DNA of 64,000 bases from NCBI GenBank assembly GCA_902826835.1, contig CADEGH010000003.1, positions 114,021 to 178,020 of the forward strand, read 5' to 3'. The position numbers were made by a program, and so were the translations under genes. Positions 23,839 to 33,491 of the stretch are shown in pieces. The notes below the pieces were generated by a model. That model did not search any database, was not told the DNA's origin, and was given only the letters and a program-made list of their open reading frames with translations. Every line of letters starts with the position of its first letter. The stretch's first letter is position 1. Source of the stretch: an uncultured bacterium (GTDB lineage Bacteria; Planctomycetota; GCA-002687715).

Positions 23839-25431
23839 ATGGCCACTGCGATCCCTTCCTCCTCTCGTGTGAGCCGAAGCCCCGGGCCACTCTTCGCGAT
23901 CATCGTCCTGGGCTGGGCGATCTGGACCTACGACGCCGTCACCGCCGACTTCGGGAACGGCTGTGTGGTGACTTCGCTCACCGTCTACTCCGAACTGATG
24001 GCGCAAGCGTGGGAGGAGTACGGGTTTGGACGCTCCCTTGGCGTGCCCATGTTCCACTGCGTCGGCGAGACGGTGGAAGCCCGCGAGCCCTACGCCCACC
24101 AAGCCCCGATGGGTTGGTGGTTCCCAAGCTTCGGGCGCTGGATCTTCGGGAAAGGGCCGCAGGGCTACCGATTTTTCCCCGCCCTGTTTTTTTCCGCCGC
24201 GGCGGTGCTGTTGGCCCGGCTGGTTTGGCGCCGAGCGGGCGCGGCGGCCGCGATCCTCACCTCGCTGCTGCTCGCCCTCTGTCCGGCCACCGGACTCTAC
24301 GGGGCTCTCCCCGGGATCGAGTCTGTCGCGTTTTTGGCGACGGCGGTTTTCCTGACGGTGTGGAACCGCGAACCCACCCGGGTCGGCCCGACGAGAACCC
24401 TGGCCTCTTACCTGGCGCTCACGCCATTTGCGTGGTCGTTCGCGTTTGTCGCTCCCGGGGTTTGGTTCGGTGAATGGCTCAAGCCCAAAGCGGAGCGGCG
24501 GGCATGGCTGGCCTTCGGCCTCGGCTTCGTTCAGGTTCTCGGCGTCATCCTCGTGCTCTTGCATCTTTCGATGGGCATAGGCTCCTTCGAGCACACCTTC
24601 GGCGAGATCTTCGACAAGTCGTCGGAGGTCCTGACCCAAGGAATCGCCAACCGTCATGAAACCCTGGGCACCACCACCACCGTTCAGTTCCTGCCGGCTC
24701 AGGACGGTTTCTCGAAGGAGGCTCTCGGCAACGTCGGACGAATCGCCCTGCTCTTAGCTCTCGGCGTGGCCTTCCTGACTCGAGCGGGACGTCGCGACCC
24801 TCTGACCGTCCTCGGAGTCCCGTTTCTTGCCCAAGGCCTCCTGAGCATCGTGGTATTCAACGCCCGTTCGAACACCCACGGCTACTACTGGCTCCTCACC
24901 GCGCCGGCGTTTGCGATTTACCTCGCCGTATTGGTACGTACCCTCAACCACTATTGGGCGCAGTATCGATCGAAAGGGCCCGACCTTCGGGACTTTGGCC
25001 GCGGCTGGACGCTCCCCTTCCTCGCATCCAGCCTGATTCTCGTCGGCACCCTCGCGGCTACGGACGGTCCCCGCACTTGGAAATTGCGGGCCGCCTTCGA
25101 GGCTCCCGGGCTCGCGGAGATGGCGCGGGGAATCGACAGCTTCATTCCGCCCGGTGATTGGATCTCGAGCCTCGATACCCAGGTGATCGAAGCCTGCCTC
25201 TACTCCGAGCGGCGCTGGACTCCTCCCCTTCTGACCCCGGAGATCATCCAAGGCGTGCTCGACGCTCGACGGTCCGGGCAAGCACGGTTCGGCAAGCTCT
25301 GGATCCAACTCTCTCCCCAAGCCGAACTGGTGCCCGCGGTTCACGACCTCGCGCAGTGGCTCCGCTCGGAAGCGAGTGCCGGCCGCGCGCAGCGCCTGAG
25401 CCTGGGCACGCTGGAAGTGTTCGCGCTCTAA
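23839..25431 (+). CDS. GT39/ArnT-like polytopic membrane protein
   Basis: 530 residues with about ten or more hydrophobic helices. The first periplasmic loop has acidic AWEEYG and then EPYAHQAPMGWW, followed by RFFPALFFSAAAVLLARLVWRR. This matches the layout of ArnT/PMT-type glycosyltransferases that use polyprenyl-phosphate sugars. The catalytic Asp is plausibly the first-loop Glu pair, but this is not certain. It may modify a surface protein or lipid. The last 80 residues form a soluble tail. It lies downstream of the LytTR gene and may be in its operon. Confidence 0.7.
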   Translation: MATAIPSSSRVSRSPGPLFAIIVLGWAIWTYDAVTADFGNGCVVTSLTVYSELMAQAWEEYGFGRSLGVPMFHCVGETVEAREPYAHQAPMGWWFPSFGRWIFGKGPQGYRFFPALFFSAAAVLLARLVWRRAGAAAAILTSLLLALCPATGLYGALPGIESVAFLATAVFLTVWNREPTRVGPTRTLASYLALTPFAWSFAFVAPGVWFGEWLKPKAERRAWLAFGLGFVQVLGVILVLLHLSMGIGSFEHTFGEIFDKSSEVLTQGIANRHETLGTTTTVQFLPAQDGFSKEALGNVGRIALLLALGVAFLTRAGRRDPLTVLGVPFLAQGLLSIVVFNARSNTHGYYWLLTAPAFAIYLAVLVRTLNHYWAQYRSKGPDLRDFGRGWTLPFLASSLILVGTLAATDGPRTWKLRAAFEAPGLAEMARGIDSFIPPGDWISSLDTQVIEACLYSERRWTPPLLTPEIIQGVLDARRSGQARFGKLWIQLSPQAELVPAVHDLAQWLRSEASAGRAQRLSLGTLEVFAL

Positions 25432-25443
25432 GCGGAGGCGAAT

Positions 25444-28400
25444 TCAGCCGCCCGTCGTCGGACCAGCGGGCGTCGGCGGAAGTCGCACGTCGTGACCGGG
25501 CATGATCGCAGGGGTAGGCAAGCGGCCGGCCTCCAATTCGAGCGAAGCCGCGTCGAAGCGATCGCGGCGGATTCCCGCCCGCCGGAACGCGAGAATTTCT
25601 CGGATCGTGCGCGGCTCCGCGAAGTTGGCAGGCTGCCGCGAACCCGCTGCGGTCATGGGATAGAGCTCCGGTCGATCGAATCGACCCTTGGGCCAAATCA
25701 CCAGCCCATCATCGTTGATGTCGTAGGGAGTCCCCGGGGCCGGGAGCTGGGCCTCGACCGCGGAGCGCAAGAGATCCGCAGCCGAAAGCTTGGCGAGCCC
25801 GAGCAGGCTCAAGCGCAGGCCCTCCTCCCGGACGGGATCCGCGAGGCGTGGGGCTTCGGTCGCAGCCATGAGGAGCAGGCCCGATTGTTCGTCGAACTCG
25901 AGGAGGAGCCGCGAGTCGGAGTCTCGGATGGCGATCTCGGCCAGCAGGCGCTGGTAGCCGCCGTGGATCGAGAGAACCTCCGCCGATCCGCGGGGAAAGA
26001 CCCCCGACTCTTCCCACCAGGCGATAAGCTCACGTTCGAGGAACCTCCGCACCGCATCCTCCGCGTGGTGGAAGCCGTGCCGCACCTTGAGCATCCGCGC
26101 GCGGGACGGTGGCGGCACCCGGGCTTCGAGCTTGCGTTTCTTGGCGTAGAGCTTAGGCAGAGTGCCGGAGTGGAATCCGGGCCGAAGGAATCGCGCAATC
26201 GTCTCTCCGTGATGCCCCACCCGCACCGGCTGGAGATAAACGCTCTGATTGGCTCGAAAGAGCTTCCAATTCTCTTTCAGTTCCCAAACGATGAAGCCCG
26301 CCAGACCAGGCGAGAGCAACACGGTAGCGGCCGCAAAACTGTTCCCGATCACCGACCCGACAAACGGGGAGAGTGCCTCACCCAAGACTTTGGTGGCGAG
26401 GGGAGCAAACGGCAAAGTGAGCTTGTGGGCGACCGTAACCACCGGGAAGTGTTTGATCGGGTTGATCTGCGGCTCGACCAGCAGGGTGATGTAGAAGCGG
26501 ATGACGTAGCGGATGGCGCGCCAGACGATCCCCACCACCGCCTTGATCGCGACCATGAATCCGGCCTCGCCGCGGCGAAACCGCAGCGCCTCATCTACCG
26601 CGTACAGCGCCCGCTCGATCGCGTCTCGGGCGCGCTCGAACAGGTTCAGGAAGAGCCGAACGAGGCCTTGGAAAAGCGTGCGGCGCACGCCGTCCCAAGC
26701 CCGGGTGCCGGTGTCGTAGATGCGCTCTTCGATCTGGACGCCGAGCCGGCTACTCAGGAACGCGAAAGTGACCGCAAACGCGAGCACCGAAGACGGGATC
26801 ACGATGGCCGGCGGCTGGTCGAGCAACAGCAGGCCTCCCCCCACCAGCCCACCCGCGAGCGCCGGGGATAGCCCATGCCGCCACGCTCTCCGCCACCAAC
26901 GGCTCTCCCTCAATTGGCGAATCGCCGGCGTCTCCAGCACGAAGCGCGGGGTCTCGACCAAAATCAACTTGAGGGCGCGCACCACGCCGCGCCATAGCCA
27001 TCGACTCGCGACCTGCACCCGCGTGGAATGCAGCAATCCCAGGAGCCAGATTCCGATCAGTGCGATGTAGAGAGGAGAGACCAGACCATCGACGGTGGCC
27101 CTCGCTTCGATCGCCGACTTGGGGACGATATATCCAGCCATCTCCTTCACGGCAAAGAGGAGAGTGAAGGCGGCGCCGAACGGGAGCAAACACCAGGTCA
27201 CGATGCGCCGACCGACCTTGGTGCCGAAGCTCAGCGTCGACACGCGCAGGAGGCTGCGTAAGTAGAACTCGCCCGGCCGATAGAGCTCGGGCAGAGCCGA
27301 CCCCAACTTACGGTCAGCCGTCAAAAGGCCGCGCGCCGCCCGGTAGTCGCGAAAACCCGCACAGTCGTTCAGTTTGATTTGATTGCGGGAGACCGCGTCA
27401 CGCACATCCCCGAGCGCCAAGTACCCCTGCGCAGCCGCCCGATCGAGAAGCTCGCGCACGACCTTCCGTTGGGCTACCCGCTCCGGCACCGAATTGGGAA
27501 TGACACCCGCCGCGTCCAAGCTGGCCGTGACGGTCGGCTCGACGACCTTGCGCAATCGCTCGTCGGCCGCTTCCCCCGCGTGCTCCAAGAGGTGCTCGAG
27601 GCGATGCCGATCCCGCGTATCGATCGAGAGCCGATCGACCCGTTTCTCCGCCGCCGCGAAGTGCCGGCGCACCCGGACTTCGTGCAAATGAGGGAGGGGA
27701 AACTTCCAGGGCTCGCGGCCCCGGGACCTCATCCAGCGCAGGAGATCCACTTCGAGCACGCCGCGTTCGTGATCGATTGCGACTCTCTGCAAGTCGTAAA
27801 GCAGGCGGACTTCCGGCGAGAACTTCCGTCGTGCGGCCGGAACGAGTAGCGGGAGAAGCGCTTCCCGCCACTCCGCCCCGTCGGACTCGGTCGCCGAAAG
27901 GGCAGGCACGAGTCGGGCGACCAGCGCGTCGAGATCCGCCACCGCCTCTGGAGCCAAGTTGCCGGGCGCCGCCGCCCGCTGGTGATGCCACGCGGCGCGA
28001 ACGTGATTGCCTCGGTTTCGCGCTCGCTCCGCCGCCCGGGCTGCGCGCAGTTGCGCGGCCGGCGAGAGGGTCGTCCTCACCGCCTCCAGAAGCATCGGGC
28101 GCGCGCCTTGCGGCTCGACCGCCGACAATTCCGCTGCACCTTCCGGGCGGGTCGCCGCAAGGATCGAATGGCCGTCGACATCCCGAGCCAGGACGGAGCG
28201 AACGCGCTCAGGATCCGGGGCATGGTCGGGAAACAGCGCACTCAGCCGCTCCGGCTCGAAGAGGAAGTGCTCCCACCAGGTCGAGGCAAACTCGACGTAC
28301 TCGCTGTAGGCGTTCCGCGGTGGGAGGAGGCGGGCCTCCTCCTCCATGACCCGTCGGGCCGCATCAAAGGCGGCTTGGCCGATCTGGTGGATACGCTCGT

Positions 28401-28809
28401 TGCACGCATGCAAATCGAGGGTGCGCTCCCCGGTTTCGCCCTCGAGATGGGCGTGCACGCGGAGGTGAAAGAGGGAGCGCCAAAGGTCTCGCAGGAGGAA
28501 CGGGACCGGGCGACGGTACAGCTCGCGGGGCGGCGGGGCCGGTAGCATGAAAATCTGCCGAGGCAGCGCCTCGGCTTCGTCCGCGGTCATCCCCGCTTCC
28601 GACGGCCGCACATTCCACCAAAACGCGTCGCGGGATACCACGAACCCGTCTTTGTGCGGCACCTGCACCAGGGCGATGCGCAAATGGCGCTCGCGCTTCA
28701 AAACCCGCCTGAGCAAGCGTGGCTGCACCACGACCGCACCCGGCTCCACCGCCCGGAGCGTTTGCCGGAGCAAGTGGAGGGAAGCCGAGCCCCGGCTGTC
28801 GATTCTCAT
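25444..28809 (-). CDS. giant membrane protein of unknown function, third gene of GTPase operon
   Basis: 1121 residues, not recognised. The N-terminal 480 residues are soluble and Arg/Ala/Glu-rich with no clear motif. A hydrophobic core lies at about 525-710 (ITWCLLPFGAAFTLLFAVK, LYIALIGIWLLGLLHS, GLVGGGLLLL, then a further helix pair). A further hydrophobic hairpin occurs near 820-850 (GSVIGNSFAAATVLLSPGLA). Charged helical stretches separate them. The C-terminal 250 residues are soluble. It overlaps the stop of the GTPase gene by 4 bp (ATGA), so synthesis is coupled. It could be the effector or scaffold of the GTPase. No signal peptide at the N-terminus. Confidence 0.7.
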   Translation of the reverse strand: MRIDSRGSASLHLLRQTLRAVEPGAVVVQPRLLRRVLKRERHLRIALVQVPHKDGFVVSRDAFWWNVRPSEAGMTADEAEALPRQIFMLPAPPPRELYRRPVPFLLRDLWRSLFHLRVHAHLEGETGERTLDLHACNERIHQIGQAAFDAARRVMEEEARLLPPRNAYSEYVEFASTWWEHFLFEPERLSALFPDHAPDPERVRSVLARDVDGHSILAATRPEGAAELSAVEPQGARPMLLEAVRTTLSPAAQLRAARAAERARNRGNHVRAAWHHQRAAAPGNLAPEAVADLDALVARLVPALSATESDGAEWREALLPLLVPAARRKFSPEVRLLYDLQRVAIDHERGVLEVDLLRWMRSRGREPWKFPLPHLHEVRVRRHFAAAEKRVDRLSIDTRDRHRLEHLLEHAGEAADERLRKVVEPTVTASLDAAGVIPNSVPERVAQRKVVRELLDRAAAQGYLALGDVRDAVSRNQIKLNDCAGFRDYRAARGLLTADRKLGSALPELYRPGEFYLRSLLRVSTLSFGTKVGRRIVTWCLLPFGAAFTLLFAVKEMAGYIVPKSAIEARATVDGLVSPLYIALIGIWLLGLLHSTRVQVASRWLWRGVVRALKLILVETPRFVLETPAIRQLRESRWWRRAWRHGLSPALAGGLVGGGLLLLDQPPAIVIPSSVLAFAVTFAFLSSRLGVQIEERIYDTGTRAWDGVRRTLFQGLVRLFLNLFERARDAIERALYAVDEALRFRRGEAGFMVAIKAVVGIVWRAIRYVIRFYITLLVEPQINPIKHFPVVTVAHKLTLPFAPLATKVLGEALSPFVGSVIGNSFAAATVLLSPGLAGFIVWELKENWKLFRANQSVYLQPVRVGHHGETIARFLRPGFHSGTLPKLYAKKRKLEARVPPPSRARMLKVRHGFHHAEDAVRRFLERELIAWWEESGVFPRGSAEVLSIHGGYQRLLAEIAIRDSDSRLLLEFDEQSGLLLMAATEAPRLADPVREEGLRLSLLGLAKLSAADLLRSAVEAQLPAPGTPYDINDDGLVIWPKGRFDRPELYPMTAAGSRQPANFAEPRTIREILAFRRAGIRRDRFDAASLELEAGRLPTPAIMPGHDVRLPPTPAGPTTGG

Positions 28810-30272
28810 GGGCGGGCGATCCTCCCCGCCCGGTCCGCCGCGATCTTTCTCAACCGCGATTCGTGGACGAGGACGGTCAGTTCTGGCTCAAGCCCAAACG
28901 TGGCGCCGCCTCGGCTCGCCGCCTTCACGATGCGACGGAAGAGGTCGTCGAACGACGCTCGTTCGTCCGCACTCCAGTCAGCGACCGTCCCCAGTTTGTC
29001 TCCCATCCGCACCGGAGTGAGACGGCGATCGGTGCGAGCGTGCGCGCGTGCTTGGACGTGCCCGAGGTGCAGGAGCGCCCGATCGAGCAGCACCCATGCA
29101 AACGCGGGATTGGTGATCGGCCCCATCCCGACGTAGGTCCCGGTTTCACCCGGCCAAAGTTGTTTGGCCATGCGGCTCTTCTGATTCCAAGTCGAAGCCA
29201 GTTTCGTGCCGCCGAAGTAACCAGCGCACGCGCCGATCGCGGCTCCCGTGATCAAGCCCGTGAAGAACGAGAGTCCACCCGTGCAGGCGTCAATAGTCCC
29301 TCCCACCGCCGCGCCCAAGCCCGCCCCGGACTTGGCCAGGGCGGTCCTGGTCAAACCAAAGAAGCGAAAACTCTCTTCGCTGAAGAGGTCGGCCGCCAAA
29401 AGCTGCACCTCCGCTTCTTCGCTCACGAGGCCCTGGTGGCCAAACACCGCCTCCACCTCGCGCCTCGCCTTCTGCTCGGCTTCTCGCAGTCCGTCTTCGA
29501 ACTTCCGGCGGAGCTCTTCGAGATGTTCCGCGGTCGGCCGATCATCGGTAATGCGCAGGCGCTCCGTACGCGCCAACGCGTCGATGAGGAGGCGGGCCAC
29601 CACGGAGCTCGCGCGCAGGAGTCGCGCCGAGACTTCCTTTTCGAGCGCTGTCAGGGTCTTGTCCACGAGGATGCGCCAGTCCTCCCGGACTTCCCGAAAG
29701 CTGCGCAAGAGTTCGCAGCGATCCTGAAAGCTCGCCGCCTGCGCGTCGAAGGTGCGCACGACACTGAAGAACTGCTGGAGAATCGGGCGCCATGCCGCCG
29801 AGTGATCGCGCTCCTTCGTGCGGTTGATCAGCGCCATGCCCGCCTGTCCGGTCCAGCGCAGGATCTCCATCTCCGCTTCGCTGGCGGCCTGGGGCGGACT
29901 CGAAGCATCCACGACGTAGAGAATGCTGGCTCCCGAGAGGATCGGCCGAAGGAGTTGAACCTCGTCGACAAACTCGACCTGGTCCCCGAAAGTCTCGACG
30001 AAATCGATCACGGCCTGACGGTGGTCCGCCGCGCTCTTGGATCGCTTCTGCATCCAGTCCAGCGCCTGGCGCGCCAACTGAAATCCGGGAGTATCGGTGA
30101 GGCGAAAGACCGGTTCCCCTTCGACCCGAAATTCGTAGGTCGTGCACGCGGTCGTGGTGCCCGGCATGCGGTCGATCGGAATCGAGCTGTCTTCGACGAG
30201 CGTCGCCACGATCGAGGACTTACCCTGGTTGACGTTGCCGACCACGACGAAAAAAGGGATGTCCGCGCTCAT
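28806..30272 (-). CDS. DUF3482-like membrane-associated GTPase
   Basis: 488 residues. The G domain (1-210) has Walker A GNVNQGKSS (12-20), a switch region PGTTTACT, DTPG for G3 and NRTKERD in the G4 position. The C-terminal half is helical with a Gly/Ala-rich hydrophobic hairpin (GLITGAAIGACAGYFGG) that would dip into the membrane. This architecture matches the DUF3482 GTPases that follow DUF2868 genes in many bacteria; the cellular role is not established. I chose ATG 30272 because it overlaps the upstream stop as ATGA; a longer frame to 30341 adds 23 residues inside the upstream gene. Confidence 0.85.
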   Translation of the reverse strand: MSADIPFFVVVGNVNQGKSSIVATLVEDSSIPIDRMPGTTTACTTYEFRVEGEPVFRLTDTPGFQLARQALDWMQKRSKSAADHRQAVIDFVETFGDQVEFVDEVQLLRPILSGASILYVVDASSPPQAASEAEMEILRWTGQAGMALINRTKERDHSAAWRPILQQFFSVVRTFDAQAASFQDRCELLRSFREVREDWRILVDKTLTALEKEVSARLLRASSVVARLLIDALARTERLRITDDRPTAEHLEELRRKFEDGLREAEQKARREVEAVFGHQGLVSEEAEVQLLAADLFSEESFRFFGLTRTALAKSGAGLGAAVGGTIDACTGGLSFFTGLITGAAIGACAGYFGGTKLASTWNQKSRMAKQLWPGETGTYVGMGPITNPAFAWVLLDRALLHLGHVQARAHARTDRRLTPVRMGDKLGTVADWSADERASFDDLFRRIVKAASRGGATFGLEPELTVLVHESRLRKIAADRAGRIARP

Positions 30273-31912
30273 GGCGCGCCCTCCGGTAGCGCCGACAATC
30301 CGAGATAAGGATCTCCCTGCCGGTGGAGCACCCGCTCCCACATCAAGCGCTCATCCGGCACGACACTGGGTGCCCCCGATGGGTCCACGACGTGGACCCG
30401 AATCGTCACGTCGGCGCCAATCGCCGCTCGCAGATTCGCGAGGACGGCCACGAGATCTTTGGTGGGCGGCACTCCCTCTTCGACCACGAAGTGCGCACGC
30501 CGCACCGAGCCCTCGGGGAGGCTGCGCAACTGAGCGGCTTCGGCGGCGAGGTCGGCACCGCCCACCCGCAGGGTCCGAGGCTCCTCGGTGCGAAGACCGA
30601 GATTCGCCCGGCCACTCGAAGAGAGCGGGACACTGCCCCACAAGACCAGGAGTTCCGTGGCGGTCGGAATGGTCACCACCTCCGGCGTCGGCGGAGGCGG
30701 CGGTCGTTCACGCTTGGGCCGCAACGGACGAGGGGGCAACTCCCGGACGGTCTCAGCCACCGGGGCCACCGCCGCCGCCGTCATCCCCGGGACGACGTGG
30801 GGCGGAATTCCCGCGTCCACCGGAGCGGCCGGCGCGCGCGCCGGTGCAGGCGGCGTCGAGGGAAAGGTCGCCATCGAGACCCGCTCCACCCGAGGCGGAA
30901 ACAGGCGCTCGAGCAGTCGTTCATGCGCCAGGGTCTGGAGGGGCACGGAGTGCTGGGCGCGGTGGGTCCGCCACTGGGCGTACCCCATTGCGAGGAGGCG
31001 CGGCAGCAGCCCGAACGTGGCCAGGGAACAGAGAAGGAAGGGCCCAAAGGAGCGCGCCCGCTCCGCCGCCTCCCCCAGACTCAGGCCCCCCTGGAAGTGC
31101 CCGCCCGAAAGCCTGGTCCACTGAATGGCGCGCACGGTGTCGAGCCCGGGCACGACCTCGCTGTGGAACCACCCCGCCGGGCCCGCCAGGGCAAAGAACC
31201 CGCGATGGACCAGCTCCGGAGAGAGACCCAGGGTGGTGCTCCAACCGAACGCCAAATCCGTGAAGGTGAGGAGGAGGACCGTCGTGAGGAGGGCTCCGAT
31301 ATTGAAGGCGACGCCCGCCCGTTGGACGCGGGCAAAGAGGTTCCAGCGGAGCAGATCGGAGTAGAGGCCCCTTCGGGTGGAGAAGAGGGCCCAGTGGTCC
31401 TCGGCAGCCGAGCCCGCGAGGGCGAGGCGATTCACGATGCGGCACCTCGACAACCAGGCGAGTCCGCGGGACATCAATCCGAGGTGAGGGGACTTTCCCG
31501 GCGGCGCCGACAGGCTCATGACCACGATCAACGCGATCAGCATCAGCACCTGCACCAAAACCAGAGTGCCCAAGAACCAAAACAGGTTGACCGGACTCGA
31601 TCCGTCGTAGTGCAGCACCGTGCGAGCCGTCCCCACTCCGAGGAGACCCGCGATCAACAGGAGGATCCACGTCGCCCCGTCCAGGCTCCGCGCGATCTTC
31701 ATTCCGGGAAGCGCATCACGACGCCGCCGCTCTTCGACGTAGGAAGCAAAGACCGAAAGCCTCTGATCGTGCGACCATTCCTCCACCGGGACCGGCCGAT
31801 CGAGTTGGTCGAGGATCCGACGCCCAATCGCCCGGTCGCGATCGCGGCCCGTCGGATCGGTGTCTTCCTGATGGAGCAGGTGCTCCAAGTCCAAAATCAG
31901 ATCGATGTCCAA
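30269..31912 (-). CDS. DUF2868-like membrane protein
   Basis: 547 residues. Hydrophobic helix pairs lie at about 80-100 (ATWILLLIAGLLGVGTA) and 112-135 (FLGTLVLVQVLMLIALIVVM), and again near 205-225 and 290-310. A long Pro-rich linker (about 335-405, RPKRERPPPPPTPE) separates them from a soluble C-terminal region. This layout and its position directly ahead of a DUF3482-type GTPase match the known DUF2868/DUF3482 gene pair. Coupled by ATGA to the GTPase gene. It is probably the inner-membrane partner of the GTPase. First gene of a three-gene operon. Confidence 0.8.
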   Translation of the reverse strand: MDIDLILDLEHLLHQEDTDPTGRDRDRAIGRRILDQLDRPVPVEEWSHDQRLSVFASYVEERRRRDALPGMKIARSLDGATWILLLIAGLLGVGTARTVLHYDGSSPVNLFWFLGTLVLVQVLMLIALIVVMSLSAPPGKSPHLGLMSRGLAWLSRCRIVNRLALAGSAAEDHWALFSTRRGLYSDLLRWNLFARVQRAGVAFNIGALLTTVLLLTFTDLAFGWSTTLGLSPELVHRGFFALAGPAGWFHSEVVPGLDTVRAIQWTRLSGGHFQGGLSLGEAAERARSFGPFLLCSLATFGLLPRLLAMGYAQWRTHRAQHSVPLQTLAHERLLERLFPPRVERVSMATFPSTPPAPARAPAAPVDAGIPPHVVPGMTAAAVAPVAETVRELPPRPLRPKRERPPPPPTPEVVTIPTATELLVLWGSVPLSSSGRANLGLRTEEPRTLRVGGADLAAEAAQLRSLPEGSVRRAHFVVEEGVPPTKDLVAVLANLRAAIGADVTIRVHVVDPSGAPSVVPDERLMWERVLHRQGDPYLGLSALPEGAP

Positions 31913-31936
31913 GGCCCGCGGTTCCCTCGTCTCGGA

Positions 31937-32356
31937 TCAGGAAGAAGCCCCGGCGGCCCGGAGAAGGAAGGGAATCTCAATCGAAGGGTGGAGGCTCTGG
32001 TGCACGGGGCACGAGAGCGCGGCCCGTCTCAAGACCTCGAAGTCGCCTTCCTGCACCGTGTTCGGCAACGTGATGACGACCGAGAGCTTGCCGACGCGGC
32101 GCACCGGATCCGTCACCATGTGTTTCTCGACTTCCGCCGATGCGCCTTCCATCGCGATGCCGCGCCGTTTCGCCACGATGCCCATGATCGTGAGCATGCA
32201 CGCCCCGAGCGAAGTCGCCAACAGGTCCGTGGGCGAAAAGGATTCCCCCCGACCCTCGTTGTCCTTCGGCGCATCCGTCGAGAGCGCCTGCCCGGACGGA
32301 CCATGCACGGCCCGCGTCCGCAGGCCCCCTTCGTAGACCACGTCAATCTTGACCAT
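31937..32356 (-). CDS. OsmC/Ohr-family peroxiredoxin-like protein
   Basis: 139 residues. Two redox cysteines sit in the family positions: GACMLTIMG after the SLGA helix and SCPVHQSLHP in the C-terminal half. The first of these can reduce organic hydroperoxides while the second resolves it. An Arg/Glu network is suggested by GRGESFSP at residues about 36-43. No signal peptide. It may protect against lipid or organic peroxides or act on small thiols. The start at 32356 has no strong Shine-Dalgarno site. It ends 24 bp before the start of the DUF2868 gene on the same strand, so it may be part of that transcript. Confidence 0.88.
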   Translation of the reverse strand: MVKIDVVYEGGLRTRAVHGPSGQALSTDAPKDNEGRGESFSPTDLLATSLGACMLTIMGIVAKRRGIAMEGASAEVEKHMVTDPVRRVGKLSVVITLPNTVQEGDFEVLRRAALSCPVHQSLHPSIEIPFLLRAAGASS

Positions 32357-32384
32357 GGGTCGATAGTAGCGCTAGGACGACCGG

Positions 32385-33491
32385 TCAGCTCACGAAGCGG
32401 ACCACCGCGATCGGCGGCAGGTGATGGCTCTGCGCCCGGAAGCGGGCCCCGCCCCGTTCCCCGATCCACAGGGAGCCCGAAGTGCTCCCGACCGCCAGGG
32501 TGTCTCCGTCCGAGCTCACGTCGAGACCGTGCCGCCAGACGAGATCGAAGGCCTTGCCGGAGGGGAGTCCCTCGGCGAGCACCCGAAAGCTCCTTCCTCC
32601 GTCGGTCGTCTGCGTCACGACAAATCGCCCGTCGACGGGGATGCGCAGATCGTCTTTCGCGGCGGGCACGAACCAGGCGACGTCGGGATTGCGAGGGTGC
32701 ACCGCCGCCGCGAATCCGAACACCGAGGGTCCGGCCACGGGGATCTCGCTCCACTGCCTCCCTCCGTCGCGGCTCACGAAAATGCCGTTGTGGTGTTGCG
32801 CCCACAAAACGTCCGGAGCGGCGCGACACTGGACTACCCGATGCGGATCTTGGATGTTGGGGTTCAGCGCTTGATCGGGTGGCATGTACGCCGCTCGCAT
32901 CCCCTTGGCCTGCACCGACCACGTCGCCCCGGCATCGGTGCTCACCCATACCCCGCCGCAGGAGATGCCGACCGTCAGGTGGCCGGGCCGTTCGGGATGC
33001 ACACAAATGCTGTGAATGCCCGGCCAGTCCTTCCCACCACCGAACCACTCTCGGCGCGCGGGAAGATCCCAAAGCCCGCGCTGCAGCTCCCAGGAATCGC
33101 CCCCGTCATCCGATCGAAAAAGCCCGCCGGGCATCGTTCCGCACCAGAGTCGACCGGGTTCGTCGACGCCAGCCGCCTCGAGCGACCACACTCCCAAGAG
33201 CGCCCAAGGGATCGGAGTGCCCCGCCCTGGATCGACATCCACGACATCGTCGGGCTTGGGCGGGTACGCAGGCGCCGGAGTCTCCGCGAAGGGTGCGGCG
33301 ATCCCGGCGGCGCGATGAAACTTGATTCCGAAGTGACCGTGATCCAAGACCACGTGCAGGGCCGAAGTGCGCGGATCTTGCAGCACCATCGTGACCGGAA
33401 TTCCCAAGAATTCCGTACGCTCCACCTCCCACTGAGCACCCCGTTGGCAGTAGATGAACAGTCCTTTTCGAGTCCCGACCAAGAGTCGCAT
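32385..33491 (-). CDS. Asp-box (BNR/sortilin-like) beta-propeller protein
   Basis: 368 residues, no signal peptide. Four Asp-box repeats are visible: RSDDGGDSW, STDAGATW, SRDGGRQW and TTDGGRSF. They space a six- or seven-bladed propeller of the sialidase/sortilin (VPS10) or photosystem-II-assembly-like type. Catalytic sialidase residues are not obvious, so a glycosidase role is not supported. I chose ATG 33491 because AGGAG lies 8 nt upstream and MRLLVGTRKGLF fits the first blade. It stands in a divergent pair with the secreted propeller gene at 33814. Role unknown. Confidence 0.82.
   Translation of the reverse strand: MRLLVGTRKGLFIYCQRGAQWEVERTEFLGIPVTMVLQDPRTSALHVVLDHGHFGIKFHRAAGIAAPFAETPAPAYPPKPDDVVDVDPGRGTPIPWALLGVWSLEAAGVDEPGRLWCGTMPGGLFRSDDGGDSWELQRGLWDLPARREWFGGGKDWPGIHSICVHPERPGHLTVGISCGGVWVSTDAGATWSVQAKGMRAAYMPPDQALNPNIQDPHRVVQCRAAPDVLWAQHHNGIFVSRDGGRQWSEIPVAGPSVFGFAAAVHPRNPDVAWFVPAAKDDLRIPVDGRFVVTQTTDGGRSFRVLAEGLPSGKAFDLVWRHGLDVSSDGDTLAVGSTSGSLWIGERGGARFRAQSHHLPPIAVVRFVS

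Noticed and set aside
30323..33325. 1000-codon open frame on the plus strand
   Set aside because: Arg/Pro/Gly-rich shadow of the DUF2868, OsmC and Asp-box genes on the minus strand, which show real motifs.
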